This document shows positions 11,324 through 23,262 of a stretch of DNA of 64,000 nucleotides, piece by piece. This DNA comes from Adineta ricciae. Its lineage: Eukaryota > Rotifera > Eurotatoria > Adinetida > Adinetidae. Each line of letters starts with the position of its first letter. Position 1 is the stretch's first letter. The notes below the pieces were generated by a model. That model worked only from the letters and a program-made list of their open reading frames with translations. It did no database searches and had not been told where the DNA came from. The stretch lies in the NCBI GenBank assembly GCA_905250025.1, contig CAJNOJ010000029.1:62001-126000 (forward strand), in the 5' to 3' direction. The position numbers were made by a program, and so were the translations under genes.

Positions 11324-12059
11324 CATAGAAATCAAAAGATTAGTCTGTATTCGATCACGAGTAATATTATCAAATAAAATCTCATTGCTTCCGACCAGAT
11401 CTCGGTAGCCACTTTGATATTAAACTTTTCCGAATCATGTTCAACTTTTTGAGGACTTATGTAGAACTTCTCGGGAGTTTCTACTTTGATCTGAGCATCA
11501 TGTGCACAACTGTCAGTGACATGTTCGTTTATTTTTAATGAACGTATTTGACTTCATTTCTCCGTTGTTAAAAATTCTACTTGTAATTCATAACTACTGG
11601 TTCAATCTTCATAATGATGGGTTCTATTTATATCCACATGTCACAAACATGAATTATAAGATACTACGAGCATCTGATTAATTAATTCTATATAATTTTT
11701 TTGCTCGATCCGCCTCTCATGTGACGTTTCATTCCGTGTGATCGACACTTTAATTCATTCTATAAAATGTCTCTCCAGAAGTAAAAGTCAGGCATTATAT
11801 TTTTAAACTTCAAAACGGCAGTTCATTATTTTTCGCGCATGAACACTTCATAGTTGGGTGTGTGTTGAATCGTTTTTTCAGTACAACCTGGCTAATTGGT
11901 GACAGATTAAAATGAACTGATTAACTATTAGAACATCATATATGGTGTCGATGTGTTTGCGTATCTAAATCTTCCGCATAATTGACACCATTCACTAATT
12001 CTATAGTATTTCGATTTTAGAAATAACCCATTGTTGTTTACGCCAATAGTATAACACAT
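11324..12059. other. Intergenic
   Basis: AT-rich sequence between two membrane-protein genes; an aataaa-type signal lies near 11372. No coding, repeat or RNA signal was recognised. Confidence 0.5.
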
Positions 12060-13244
12060 ATGAGCAATTCGAGTTCCTTGTTTTCGGTTCTAACACCATT
12101 GGACCTTACCTACATCTCTGCTTCGATGGATATCTATCTCTACGGATATACCTTGGTTATGTTCATCGGATTGATTGGTAACATCTGTCAAATTATAACA
12201 TTTTCACAGAAGTTCATGCAGAGCTTAAGCACAGGTATCTTATTCCTGGCAATGAGTATATCTGACACAATATATATATTACAATGTTTATACGTTGTGA
12301 TTGTTTATGGATTCAAAATTTCCGACAGGTCCAATTACGGTCAAACATGCCAGTTTCGGCACTTCATGAATTATTTATCAACTAACTTCAGCGCATGGAT
12401 GCTCACAACAAGTATGTCATCTTTCTATAAATATCTCAACAAATCATTCGTTCTGATTGTAGTCACATGTGATCGATGGATACGTTCACGATATCCCATC
12501 AAAGCCAAACAGATTTGTAGACCGCGAATAGCAGTTTATGCCATCATAGTGGCATTGACCTTCGATTTTGTTCTAAATTTTCATCTACTAACACCAATGT
12601 TCGGTCAAATAGCACCAGGAGTAACAACAAATTGTGGTGCTAATCGATCATATCCAACTTACACATACTTTTATACATACTTTTGGCCAATTATAGTCAC
12701 TCTTTCTGTGACAATCGTTCCTGCATGTATCATGATTTATTTTCTTATATCAATTGCTCACACGATCAAAACTCGACGGAATCGAGTTCAACCAATAGGT
12801 TCAACAGCCGCCAATCCACATGAACGGCGTCGCGCACATTATCTTCATCGTCAAATGTTAATACTGATGTTTGCGACATTAATTCTTTTCTTTCTAACAA
12901 CAATTCCAGTGGCACTATTCCGTCTGACTTTCTCAATATTTAATATTCAACAATCATTCTCGTTTAGTCTTCTCTTAGCATCCATATTTGGCTTAATAAC
13001 AACAATAAATTATTCATTAAACTTCTATTTGCATTCGTTAACATCAAATCTATTTCGAAAACAGTTCTTTCACTGTTTTCCGTGTGTTATTACAATTACA
13101 TCACGGAATCACAACCGTAATTTAGAGACAGGCAACAGTATGCAACGATACGTGACTCGTGCACCGCAAGGTACGATCACACAACTTATGCAACAACAAT
13201 TGTACCATAATGAGACTGACCTGAACTGCACAACAATGACGTGA
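12060..13244 (+). CDS. Rhodopsin-family G protein-coupled receptor (peptide-receptor type)
   Basis: Seven hydrophobic helices are visible. The first carries GLIGNICQI (the GN motif), helix III ends in CDRWIRSRYP (DRY variant) and helix VII ends in SLNFYLHS (variant of NPxxY). The reading frame is open through 12060-13244, but residues SMSSFYKYLNKSFVL would break helix III. Bases 12412-12462 form a 51-bp GT-AG intron of 3n length without a stop. Removing it gives LTTITCDRW and a 377-aa receptor. CDS: 12060-12411 and 12463-13244. Cysteines before helix III (TCQF) and in loop 2 (TNCG) can form the usual disulfide. The ligand is unknown. Confidence 0.88.
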   Translation: MSNSSSLFSVLTPLDLTYISASMDIYLYGYTLVMFIGLIGNICQIITFSQKFMQSLSTGILFLAMSISDTIYILQCLYVVIVYGFKISDRSNYGQTCQFRHFMNYLSTNFSAWMLTTSMSSFYKYLNKSFVLIVVTCDRWIRSRYPIKAKQICRPRIAVYAIIVALTFDFVLNFHLLTPMFGQIAPGVTTNCGANRSYPTYTYFYTYFWPIIVTLSVTIVPACIMIYFLISIAHTIKTRRNRVQPIGSTAANPHERRRAHYLHRQMLILMFATLILFFLTTIPVALFRLTFSIFNIQQSFSFSLLLASIFGLITTINYSLNFYLHSLTSNLFRKQFFHCFPCVITITSRNHNRNLETGNSMQRYVTRAPQGTITQLMQQQLYHNETDLNCTTMT

Positions 13245-15234
13245 CGATCTGGAGTATGTCATTTTAAAAAGTACTCTCTCCACAGACTATTGTCCCCCTT
13301 ATTAATATAGATACGAATATTATAGAATATTCTATGAATTAATAAAATATTCATCAAACATTAGTATGCCTATCAATAACTCAAACACGGAATGAGATTT
13401 TCCTTTCGTATGACTAGTAATTGATTCTGTTGAATAATAAACCATTTACCGCAATGACCCAGCACAGCTCGTGATATCAAGTTTTCTCGTATGTTGAGAT
13501 GAAAGATATTCAATTCAGGGATGAAAACCCATAAAATATTCATTCAATAGGCGTGAATTATTCATAAAAATACAGTATTCACACATCATCTACTCAGGAG
13601 ACAGTTGTCATGTTAAGTTCTGGTTATCTATAATTGAAGACGAATGAGGTTGAGGTTATATAATACTCCAAAATATGTGCGATCGACAAGGCGAAGATAT
13701 TTTCTTCAAAACATAATCTTATTAAGCGTGTTAACAAAGTACTTTTAAATCTTGCAGAATATCAAGTTCGAACAGTAGATATTCTTTAGGATAGAGCATT
13801 TGCGTATTAAGTTATGCAATATGGATCTTAAGTCGCGCATTCAAGTGTCCAGTAGGCGAGAACCTTGAAAAAAAAAGTCTTAATCCTTATTCTCTCTTTT
13901 CTCTCATATCATAACGCGCACATTTATCCAATTTGCCATTTCGTTTCTTATTTACACTATACAGCCGCATTAATACCTGCTGATATTATCCCATGAAAGA
14001 CAAAAATAACTCAAACCGAGCGTATTTTTCATTACACGCATGACTAAATCAAACCTGCGGAGAAAATCTTCCTTGATCATTTATTCTTTTGAATCATCTA
14101 TCCTTAAATCCACACCCTATAACAATTTCTCATCTAACCAGAATACTTACGCATAGACATTACCTATTCACATAACATAGCAGACTATCACAATGCGAAT
14201 AAAACTTGTACTCGATGGCTTTGATTATAGTCTGATCCACATAGTGGACACGTAAAAATACAATTATCGACATAGACAGGCAAGTCATTCCTGGGTAAAC
14301 ATGTATATACGAGTTTTCATTATTAATAAAACAAAAACACGTATGGTCTGCGATAGTTTTCAATAGACCAGAATGAATAGTTTCTTTTCTGAGTAAGAAA
14401 TAAGACAGATAAGCCTATTAGCAGAAGTTATTTACGGAAAAATCATTATTGTTGATTATAAATACGAAAAGGTTATTGATTTTGTTTTTCGTCTTTTTCA
14501 ATTAACATTGTTTGAATAAGAAAACAAGCGCAAGAGAACGGCCTTTGCGATAATTTATTTATATTATTCTTTAGAAAACCGAACAAAGGCGAGGTAAAAC
14601 TTCATGCCACTGAATTAGTTCTTAGTTGAGTGTACTTAATTCTGCAGACAAAAACAACTTTTCCTAGCCAAGCATTATCGTATCGATAAGAATCAACATT
14701 GTCTTTCTCCGACTTGTGAAATCAATAGCCAAAAAAAAACCATGATATACAATTAGTAGTTCGAACCGAGGGTAAATATGTCATGTTTCTATTGAGATAG
14801 AAACTGTTCGATGAATACAGGAAATTCAGCATGGTACATTAGTTTTCTTGATTATGTGGCAAGTTCGAGAGTAATTTATAATGGGAAAGTCAAAATTTGT
14901 CATTGTGATGAATATCTCTTTGATAGCAATTGACAGAAGGAGCAAAATACGAAACATTATTTTCTTCTTTATTATCATTTGTTCGTTTCACGTTTAGCAA
15001 CTTATAGTATATGAAAGAACGAGTCGATCTCTCGTTTTTTTTTCTTCTTTTGTGTAGCTTTCTTTGCATTCTTGCTTGCTAATTATGATTCGTACTTTTC
15101 TTTCACTTCTTTTTCAGATAACAACCCAAAGTCGTCGTGTTAGCAGTATATTAGAACAAAAAGACTATCAAATCGTTGATGTGTGTTGCGTCTGATTAAT
15201 TTCACATGACAAATCAGCTCTTCAAGAGAAAGAT
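13245..15234. other. Long intergenic stretch with one isolated exon-like segment
   Basis: About 2 kb between two receptor genes. Most of it shows no coding bias. The only notable item is a short SH3BGRL-like segment near 15119-15180, described separately. No RNA gene was recognised. Confidence 0.5.
15119..15180 (+). pseudogene. Isolated exon resembling SH3BGRL / glutaredoxin-like protein
   Basis: After a strong acceptor (ctttttcag, ending at 15118) the frame reads ITTQSRRVSSILEQKDYQIV and VD, followed by a possible donor (gtgtgt). This resembles the second strand and helix of SH3BGRL family proteins (IKSQQ..V..ILDGKRIQYQLVDI). I find no first or third exon of that family nearby, so it may be a gene relic or an exon of a gene I cannot assemble. 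Confidence 0.3.
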
Positions 15235-17636
15235 ATGTTTGGTTTGGTCCATTGTAATGCTTCAATATTAGCTCGACAAAATACTGATCCTACTCTGCTC
15301 TTCGTTCGGCTATTAGTCAAAGACTGGCTCTGGCCGATCATAACTTTTTTCGGTAAGTATACATCTTCAAATGTCATGGAGACCATGTCAGTTCATTCCA
15401 AAGCAAACCGTATAATTAAAGATACAACAGTATTTGCATATGTCGTGAGCTTCCGATATAGGTTCGAAATGACATGCACTAGTTATTTCTTGTTGATAAA
15501 CAAGAAATTGATTGTTTTTCTTCTAGGTGTCACCGGTAATATTTTAGCAGTTATTGTACTTACAAAACGACGTATGATAGTATCATCGACGAACAACTAT
15601 CTCATTGCTTTAGCACTTGTTGACGCCGCTTATTTGTTCTTGACATTAATATTAAATACATTGCAAAATCCTTGTTTTACTGATCGATCTTTCGCTCAAA
15701 TTCTTCTAACAATCTGCCGGCCAATAGCTGACTTTTCTTCGAATACGAGTGTTTGGCTAACAGTGACATTTACCGTTGAACGCTGGGTAGCTATTACATA
15801 CCCATTGCAAAGTCGTACATGGTGTACCGTACATCGCGCACGAAAGATCATCTTCAGTGTTATGTGCGCCGCATTTCTTTGCACGTTACCGTCGGCATTC
15901 GAAATGAAGCTCGTACGAATCATTGAAAGAAAAATCATCGCCAATAGGACAACTCTTGTTAGCCGTATTGGTGCAAGGCCAACGACTCTAGGGAATAGTG
16001 TGCTGTATCATCAGATTTACTTCAACTTCGTCACGTACGTGTATTGAATTACAGATTGAAATCTGTTTTTAGTCCTGCTACAGTAGAAACTGGTGGGAGA
16101 CATCTAGAATTTCAAAAAGAAATGCAAGATGAAGACTATGATTTTGTGTGAAGACAAACGATAATTACTAATTTGATAGTTCAGCTTGTGGGAGATTGAA
16201 GATAATTAATTTTATACTGAAAAAACACAATTGAGGAGAATCTTGTCTTGCCTGATTTCTAAAACTATGTCGATTTACAAACTCATGATTTCTTCACAGT
16301 AGAATAAATAGGTCCTTCTGAGACATCAGTATTAAATAAAGGTGGAGGACAGAACTTTATCTTAGCTTCTTCAATTACATCCAGGAATCTTCAGTAATAA
16401 TTTACATTGCCTAGTCTTATTTCATCATTTCTATTTGGTTCGTTTTTCTCTTTAGTTTTGCCATTATATGGATTCCACTCGTGTTACTTCTGATATTTAA
16501 TACAATCCTTATTTCTTATGTACGTCGTTCGAAACGAAAACTGCAACAGAATCAAGATGGTATTGAACTGCGTCGACATAATCGAAGTAGTCAAAGTGAA
16601 CAACGGAAAACAACGATTATGTTGAGTAAGTTCATACAATCGATCCAAACAATTTCCAATTCTTGTCTTTTCTAGTTGCTGTTGTCATTGTCTTTACCGT
16701 TTGTCAAATTCCCCAAGCGATTTCGCTAACCGTTCTGTCGATCTTTCCAACATTGGCTCGAACGTCTCGAGTTTTAATATTTAATAACTTCGCCAATTGT
16801 TTAGTGGCCGTCAATGCATCGATCAACTTTGTTCTATATTGTTGCTTCTCCGAACGATTTCGTGTGACGTTTCGTTCGAACTTTACCTTTCTTAGTAAAC
16901 ACTGTGCACAATACATCAAACCGGAATGGTCGAAGTCTACTACTCGTGGATATCCATGTCGAAATTCATTTGATGATATTTCTCAAGTAGGCAACTCAAG
17001 CCCTGGTCCTCAATTACATACACGCGTATCGAATTTGAGCGGCGACATTCATCTCAAACATATGGCTCGCTTCAACTCGTATCAGAGTCAATCGTTCGAA
17101 GAAAATGAACAAATCTGGTGTTTACGATTTTCGCTTTGTACGCCGAAAATCAAAAAATCACGACAGAGTTCGGAATCAAAAGACACGCAATTCTTTCCAA
17201 AACCAGGATCGGTAAGGAGAAGACTTTTTTCATTGAATTCAAAAAAACAAATCTGTTCTTCTATTTACAGAGAACTTCAACGATTAGTTCGATAAAAAGT
17301 CCCGCTCATATCGTTCGCCAAATACCAACATTTCATTTTCCGTCTGTCGCTTCGAATCGAACATTAAAAGTGCTCATTGATCGCACGGAACCTGATTCGA
17401 GATTCGCAGACAAGCAATCGCCACTCATTCCATCGAAACAAGTCTCGTTCTCTTTTTCTGAAGTTGATCGAACCGTTTTAAAGTCGAGATTTCATCCGAA
17501 GTTTTATTCGTATCGCTCATTGTCTGATAAAAAACAAATTAACGAGCAGATATGGATAAAACGAATTCGGTCTGAGCAAGATCTGAACCGACGAAAGTCA
17601 TCTTTTTCAAAAGAAATTCTTGATGTTACTGTATAA
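15235..17636 (+). CDS. FMRFamide-receptor-like GPCR with long cytoplasmic tail
   Basis: Five exons (15235-15352, 15527-16034, 16456-16625, 16676-17211, 17271-17636) give 565 aa. Helix I contains GVTGNILAVIVL. Helix II has LIALALVDAAYL. Helix III runs into TVERWVAITYPLQSR, helix VI has VFTVCQIP, and helix VII has NASINFVLYCCFSERFR, an NPxxY variant typical of the insect FMRFamide-receptor group. Exon 2 holds helices I-IV and exon 4 helices VI-VII. The tail of about 250 residues is Ser-, Arg- and Lys-rich. Intron 3 (16035-16455, 421 bp) is long for this locus. Signalling by a neuropeptide is expected from the family; the ligand is unknown. Confidence 0.87.
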
Positions 17637-17976
17637 TAAATCTCCAGTGTGATTGCATATAAACTAAATCTTTCGAGCGATCTTATTCCCATGAGATCAA
17701 TCAATCTGAACCGTTATATGTGATAATGATAGATATTGATATTCGATTATCGCCTATGAGCAACTTGAAAAAGACGAATGGGGTTCGTTGGATGAACTCT
17801 ATTGAAGGTCATTCTGCTTTTCTTCTTCTCTCTCTCTCTCGCTCTCTCTTGGTCTTCGTTCATTGGCTGACAAGAGAAGCAGGTGTGACCACTCTTCATT
17901 TCGTTCCTCTCATTCATAGACATCATCCTAATTATAATGCCGTTGATTTTCAACATCGATTGCCTTGTTTAGCTCC
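17637..17976. other. Intergenic with CT-rich tract
   Basis: Separates the receptor from the SH3 gene. A (CT)n-like tract lies at about 17822-17851. Otherwise nothing was recognised. Confidence 0.5.
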
Positions 17977-19685
17977 ATGGAAGAATCAAAAACATTCGCC
18001 AGATTGCTACGTATCCTTCAATTTCGAAAGCATGTGAAAGGTAAAACTTATTCAAACGAATATTACGAATTTTCTTTTGAATGGTATTGAAAAAACGACG
18101 GATAATTATACTCCTTCTATAGATTATAAAACCCTTTCCATTTCGTCCCTTTTTCTTACATATTAATCACTCGTAGAAATGTGGGATTCGTGTAATATTC
18201 TAAGTAAGCGGGAAGTTCGTTTTTTGTTTAGTCGAATGAACTCAGATGAAATGTCGGAAAAAAACTTATATGTTATTGCTTTGTTATTTTAGAACTGACA
18301 AGTGCTTGTAAGCGTATCAATAAGGAACGACGTTGTGAATTTGTTCCGAACAAGTCGAAAGCCGATTCTTTAGAAAGGGTATGATTAATTGGTTACCTAA
18401 ATTCATGACTAATAGTGCTTTCATCTTAGCATTCAAGAAAAGATAGAACTAAAAGTTCATGTCATTCATTAACACCAAAGGAATGTCAACCGACGGAACA
18501 TGCCGACGAGCCGTTCGCCAATGGTTCTAGTGATGAACATCTGTCTAATGCAACACCTACGTCACCAGCCAATCTGTCTATGGTTATTTCTCAGTCGTAT
18601 AAACCGTTACATGCCAAATCAACACAATTCAATAGGAAGACTATTGCCGTAACGAAAGGTATTAAACGTGCATACAGCCACTTTGTTCTGCTTGAACACA
18701 CTCATTTCGAGTGTCTGATTTAAAAGCATTAGGCAATCGAAGTGATCGATGGAAGACAGTCGAACTAGCATTTAATTGCTTTTTTAACACCTATCGTTTC
18801 GTCTCATTGACGGTATCTACGTCAATATGGATTGTTAATCTTCACGTTCGTGCAGATCAATAATGAAAGATGCGATACAGATGTTTTTTCTTCTTCTCCA
18901 TCTCGACTTGACTACCTAATTGGAAACAAATAGAACATAGCTAGGGCGTGAATGACACAGATATTGAATTTCGTTCAAAAGAAAACGATTAGTTCTTTGT
19001 GTCTTTAGGTACACATGTCAAAGCTTTGTATAAAATATCCAATTGGGTCTTTATTGAAAATCCTAAGACTGGTGAAACTGGCTTGATACCGATCTATTGT
19101 CTTAGCTTACCTGAAACTCTCGCAACATCATTCGACTCACCATCGCAGAACAATATTAGTCTACTGAATGTCAGTGTCTATGAGAAACCACGTTATTCAC
19201 GTTTGTCAATTATGAATAATCGCTCCTATGATGTTTCAACACCACCCCCTGGTCGCTTTATTTCAACAATCGGACCATGTCAATTAAATAATGAATCACA
19301 AGTCTCAACATGTCCGCGTTCGTTGAAAACGAGTACTTTCACGCGGCAATTAGCAAAAGATGAATCGACTTTATCACGACAAATTTCAAATGTATCACTT
19401 CATGAATATGACGCTTATGGAACATTGAATACCACACGATGCAGAAATTTATCCTTTAGTATTGTTGATCGTGAGCCAGTTATACTTCGTCGCAATCAAC
19501 GTTTGCGCGTGATCGAAAGTTATCAGAAGCAATTTGTTGGTGACATAAGTGTATTGGAATCTGAAGTTGTGGTGCCTGTCAATACGATCGAATCTATCGG
19601 CAATTGGAAATTGATTCGACGAGGCGACGGAAAGCAAGGTTACATCCCAGAACATATTGTTGTACTCGATAAGAATTTTACTTGA
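17977..19685 (+). CDS. Protein with two SH3 domains, otherwise unknown
   Basis: Four exons (17977-18040, 18293-18378, 18430-18658, 19009-19685) are in perfect phase and give 351 aa. A basic helical N-terminus (FARLLRILQFRKHVKELTSA) leads into a polar linker. The first SH3-like domain reads TIAVTKGTHVKALYKISNWV then GETGLIP, and lacks the ALYDY start. The second is more complete: VIESYQKQFVGDISVLESEV ... NWKLIRRGDGKQGYIPEHIV, ending close to the C-terminus. SH3 domains bind proline-rich ligands, so this is probably an adaptor. I cannot assign it to a named family. Introns of 252 and 350 bp are long for this window. Confidence 0.78.
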
Positions 19686-20001
19686 TAAATTTAACTTTTA
19701 TACGATATTTTATTCATCAATAAAATCAAATGTCCTTGTAACTAATCTTGAGTAGCTTTCGATGAAATAGAATGTTGAGTTTTCTCTTCTCTTAGAGATT
19801 TTATTTTTCACATAGTTACAGTACAAACAAAGAAAATCGATCAATTTAAGTTAATCTCCATCGGAACAATCAGATTAATAACTATAACAGAAAATATCCT
19901 GATATATTCGTTATTAATACATCATTCAAATCCATGAACATAGAGATAAACAAGAAATTGAAAATGCCATATAGAAAAATGTGCTTTTCTTTCATTTGTA
20001 T
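19686..20001. other. Convergent 3' region
   Basis: Shared 3' flank of the SH3 gene (plus; aataaa near 19719) and of selenophosphate synthetase (minus). It contains the predicted SECIS hairpin given separately. Confidence 0.6.
19861..19932 (-). promoter_or_regulatory. Predicted SECIS element in the SEPHS 3' UTR
   Basis: On the minus strand, 77 nt after the SEPHS stop, the core ATGA (19925-19922) is followed after 13 nt by the unpaired AA (19908-19907). On the 3' side lies TGAT (19872-19869). Between them ATTAATAAC (19918-19910) pairs over nine bases with GTTATTAAT (19882-19874). A small hairpin (TATC/GATA) in the apical loop fits a type II SECIS. This is the element that lets UGA be read as selenocysteine. 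Confidence 0.75.
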
Positions 20002-21364
20002 CTACCATAATTCACCTTCGGTATCCTTCGCAGGTACTTCAATAATTCTCGGCTTCTCGATGATCTTCGCCGTTCGGCCACCTTTTTCTACTACTCCAAT
20101 GATCCATGCTTGATAACCTTCTTGCGCTTGGATGTCTTTACAATAAGCAGCTGCTTGTTCACGCGGTAAAACAACAAGTAAACCGCCAGATGTTTCCGAG
20201 CTCGTACCTTGTAATAAACCAAATGCATTGCCACAAGCTTTACTTATCGTTGCCATTTTAGCAATTATTGGCAAATTATGTATCACAAAGGAAACGTCAT
20301 GTTTTTGATGTTTAGCTAAATTTTGAGCATGTCCTAGTAGACCGAAACCAGTTACATCTGTACATGCATGTGCATTGTACTTATGCATGAGGGATGCGCC
20401 TAGAAGAAATCCAAATAAAATTTGTTCACTGATAAGGTGATTCTTTGAATATGAATCATACCGATTTTATTCAATCTCGCCATAGAATTCATTGCACGTT
20501 GATAGGCTTTTCGAACATCATCTTCACTTATCACAGATTTAATACGATTCCATCGATCGGGATTTTCCAACCATTGATGAGCATTGACAGCAACTTGTGT
20601 ACCTAATGGTTTAGTCAAGACTAATACATCACCGACAATGGCATTCTCTGGAATGATGATTTCATTTTGTGTACAAACAGATGTGGCTACGCCACCCACA
20701 ATTAACCATGGATTAATGACTGTTTGACCACCTTGAACAGCCGTGCCAGCTTCTTCAGCACAATCCTAAACAGAACATATTCAAGCGCTAGAAAAACACC
20801 GCCACTCGTTCCGTTCTCGACGTACTTTAAATCCTTGAAGGATCAATGGCATGATAGTATCACGTTCTTTCTCAGTCATTTTATTGCTCGTACTCAAGAG
20901 CATTAACATATTATCTACTTCTACAGCTCCCATTGCATATACATCGCTTAGAACGTTGGCACATGCGATTTTGCCCATGACGTACGGATCATCGACTAGT
21001 GGATAGAAGAATGCAGTTGATTGTACCAGAAAAAGTCCGCCATGCCGTATTGGTATAACGCATGAATCAAGACCAATTCCTACGAAATGGCACTCGAAAA
21101 CAATCGATGTTCTCATGAACTTAAGAATAAAAAGAAAAATCTGAACATACCGACCACCGGTGTAGGTTTGGACTCAAGCATAAGTCCTTGGTGATGTTGT
21201 CCATCACCGTAGCCGTTTTTATCGGCTGTTTGAAGTCCCTCGAGCAGCCGGTGGAGCACATCTCGAGGAACTTTACATCCTCAACCTTTAAGATCGGACA
21301 GTTTCGTTAAACGAAAATCAGCCGATAGATTATAATCCAATGGATCAAAATATTTTCTATACAT
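20002..21364 (-). CDS. SEPHS2: Selenophosphate synthetase with in-frame UGA (selenocysteine)
   Basis: Makes selenophosphate, the selenium donor for Sec-tRNA, from selenide and ATP. Four minus-strand exons (21151-21364, 20826-21079, 20462-20765, 20002-20399) give 389 residues if the UGA at 21283-21281 (codon 28) is read as Sec. The context is SDLKG-Sec-GCKVP, exactly the catalytic Cys/Sec site of SelD proteins. Other family marks are [67 protein letters not shown] and the [13 protein letters not shown] block. Translation from the next ATG would remove the active site. A SECIS-like hairpin lies in the 3' UTR. The start is in exon 1 ([13 protein letters not shown]), 246 bp downstream of RMND5A on the same strand. 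Confidence 0.95.
21281..21283 (-). other. UGA selenocysteine codon of SEPHS
   Basis: Codon 28 of the synthetase. The conserved motif continues without a break on both sides of the UGA (LKG / GCKVP). The same UGA is present in the second copy at 25577-25579. Confidence 0.88.
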
Positions 21365-21610
21365 TTCAGTATGCGATGTGTTTTATCTAGAAGATCATGA
21401 GCAAATAAGAAAATTTACATAATTAAAACGAAAGTATCCACTGATCTTCATTATTGACACAGACAAACAAAAATGACGACGAAAAAATACGTTATAATAC
21501 AATAAAAGGAAGAAAACCGGATTGATGGTGTTCAAAAGAACAGCTGTCGCGCATCCGACGGACTCTGCTCTATAATGACAAAATACAATTATCATATCGA
21601 AAATGAACAT

Positions 21611-22812
21611 TCAACGGTTACCTAATGGACAGTATGGACATTTCAACTTATTCTGGATCGACAATTTATTCAATGCATCTTTCGATATAACATGACCGCA
21701 AACGAGTTTCATAGGAGGATTTTGATCAGTGGTTTGCTGCCGAAGAATTGGACAAGCAAACACACTGTGATATCGATGTTCTTGGCCAACGTCGATTTCG
21801 ATTGGTAATTCATCTTTCGATAAAATATGGCACACCTGAGTATTTTGCATCGCATTTACAATACTAAAATCAAAGCAAACAATCAACCGAACATTAGCAA
21901 ATGATAGAAATTTTATTCTTACCTCATCAATGCTGGCAAAGCTTGAAACCCGATTTTCATCACGACATACAATGGACTGTCTTGAGCTAATCCGACTTGT
22001 TGAAAAGCTTGTTGCATGAAAAGTTCGGATAATTGTAACCATAGATGGGGCTCAAGAAGGTACTTATAAGGAGATTTAGCTAAATCACGCTGTGCGAAAA
22101 CTAATGCACCCATTAATTGATTCACTTCTTGTTCACATTGTCCTTTGCTGATAGAATATTGTCGCAGATTTGCTAAATAGGTCTTTGCTTGTTGAAAATT
22201 TTCGGTTTGTAATAGTTGTACAAAACGCATTTTATGCAAATTGAATTCCAAAAGACTGCCCGTTTGATTTAGTTGATTTCGATGACGGAGACACCAATCG
22301 ATAGCTGGCAGAAGATTCCTTTCTCGGATGTTCTCTAAAATCATATTAATCTCTTCGAGAAAATTCTTTTCGAGATTGAATAAGTCATTATCGTTTAATT
22401 TCGTTTCTTCGATTAATTTATCAGCTATCGCCATGCGTCCTTGCCGATAAAGATCTTCGCAAATAATCATATAAATTAATTTGTATTTTTCGGGCGTATC
22501 GAATAATTCCGTTATCGGAACATTACCAAAGTCTGATTGGAAGCATTTATCAATTGTTTTACCGATCTTTGATATCGAACCGTGCAGTTCTTTATGCTTA
22601 TCACTGTACTGCTTCGCTAATGGTTTAATTGTATTTTGAAGCGATGTTTTAATTAAATGAGAATCACTCATTGGCTGAGAGAGCGCACGTTGCAATTGTT
22701 CAATAACATGATCGACATTGCTTTCGATGTTGCTATAATATTCTTGAACAGATTCGATGGCTTTATCTACATCTTTTTCGACGAGATTTAACATATTAGT
22801 TGTCATAGACAT
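21611..22812 (-). CDS. RMND5A: RMND5A / GID2-type RING E3 subunit of the CTLH complex (copy 1)
   Basis: Subunit of the GID/CTLH ubiquitin ligase. Two exons (21923-22812, 21611-21863) give 380 aa, near the 391 of human RMND5A. Order: N-terminal coiled region, LisH-like [17 protein letters not shown] (about 122-138), CTLH region from about 155 ([19 protein letters not shown]) and a C-terminal degenerate [33 protein letters not shown]. As in the family, the RING lacks some zinc ligands. The start at 22812 faces the Emi1-like gene 450 bp away. Confidence 0.95.
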
Positions 22813-23262
22813 GTTTCGCTTTCTAGTCGAAGAAAGACACAGATATGTACATATACATCTGACAGATCAAGGCGATAGACAAAGGCGAACCAATCAGATT
22901 CATTTGAAGAGCCCCTATCGGAATATTTTGTCGGAAAAAATATTTCGAGAAAATCAAATTGAAAAAACGAATTTTCTTGTAAAAAATATTTTGTTCCCGA
23001 TAGATGCATGTCAAGAACAACAAGTTCATTGTTCACCGAAAACAAAGAGCGAACGAAAAGTAAAGTAAAAGAAAGTACACCTTTGTGAAGCTGAACTTTT
23101 CAAGGCGTACCGCGCTGCACATCAATCGGTTGGAGATTAGTACGTAACTTATTATTGATTCAGTATATCTCTTTTATTCTCTGTCCACGTCGGTAGGTCA
23201 GATGTGAACTGCTGTACATTTATTTCTTCTAGATTTTTTTTCTAATTCGGCATTGAGCAATC
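22813..23262. other. Divergent promoter region, copy 1
   Basis: Separates RMND5A (minus) from the Emi1-like gene (plus). An acceptor-like tctttctag sits at 23224-23232, shortly before the plus-strand ATG. No other feature was seen. Confidence 0.5.

Noticed and set aside
17720-18037. 105-codon frame before the SH3 gene
   Set aside because: Conflicts with the phase of the first SH3-gene exon (17977-18040) and spans a CT tract.
21281-21283. UGA in SEPHS exon 1 as a pseudogene stop
   Set aside because: Its position equals the catalytic Sec site, it is present in both copies, and a SECIS-like hairpin follows.
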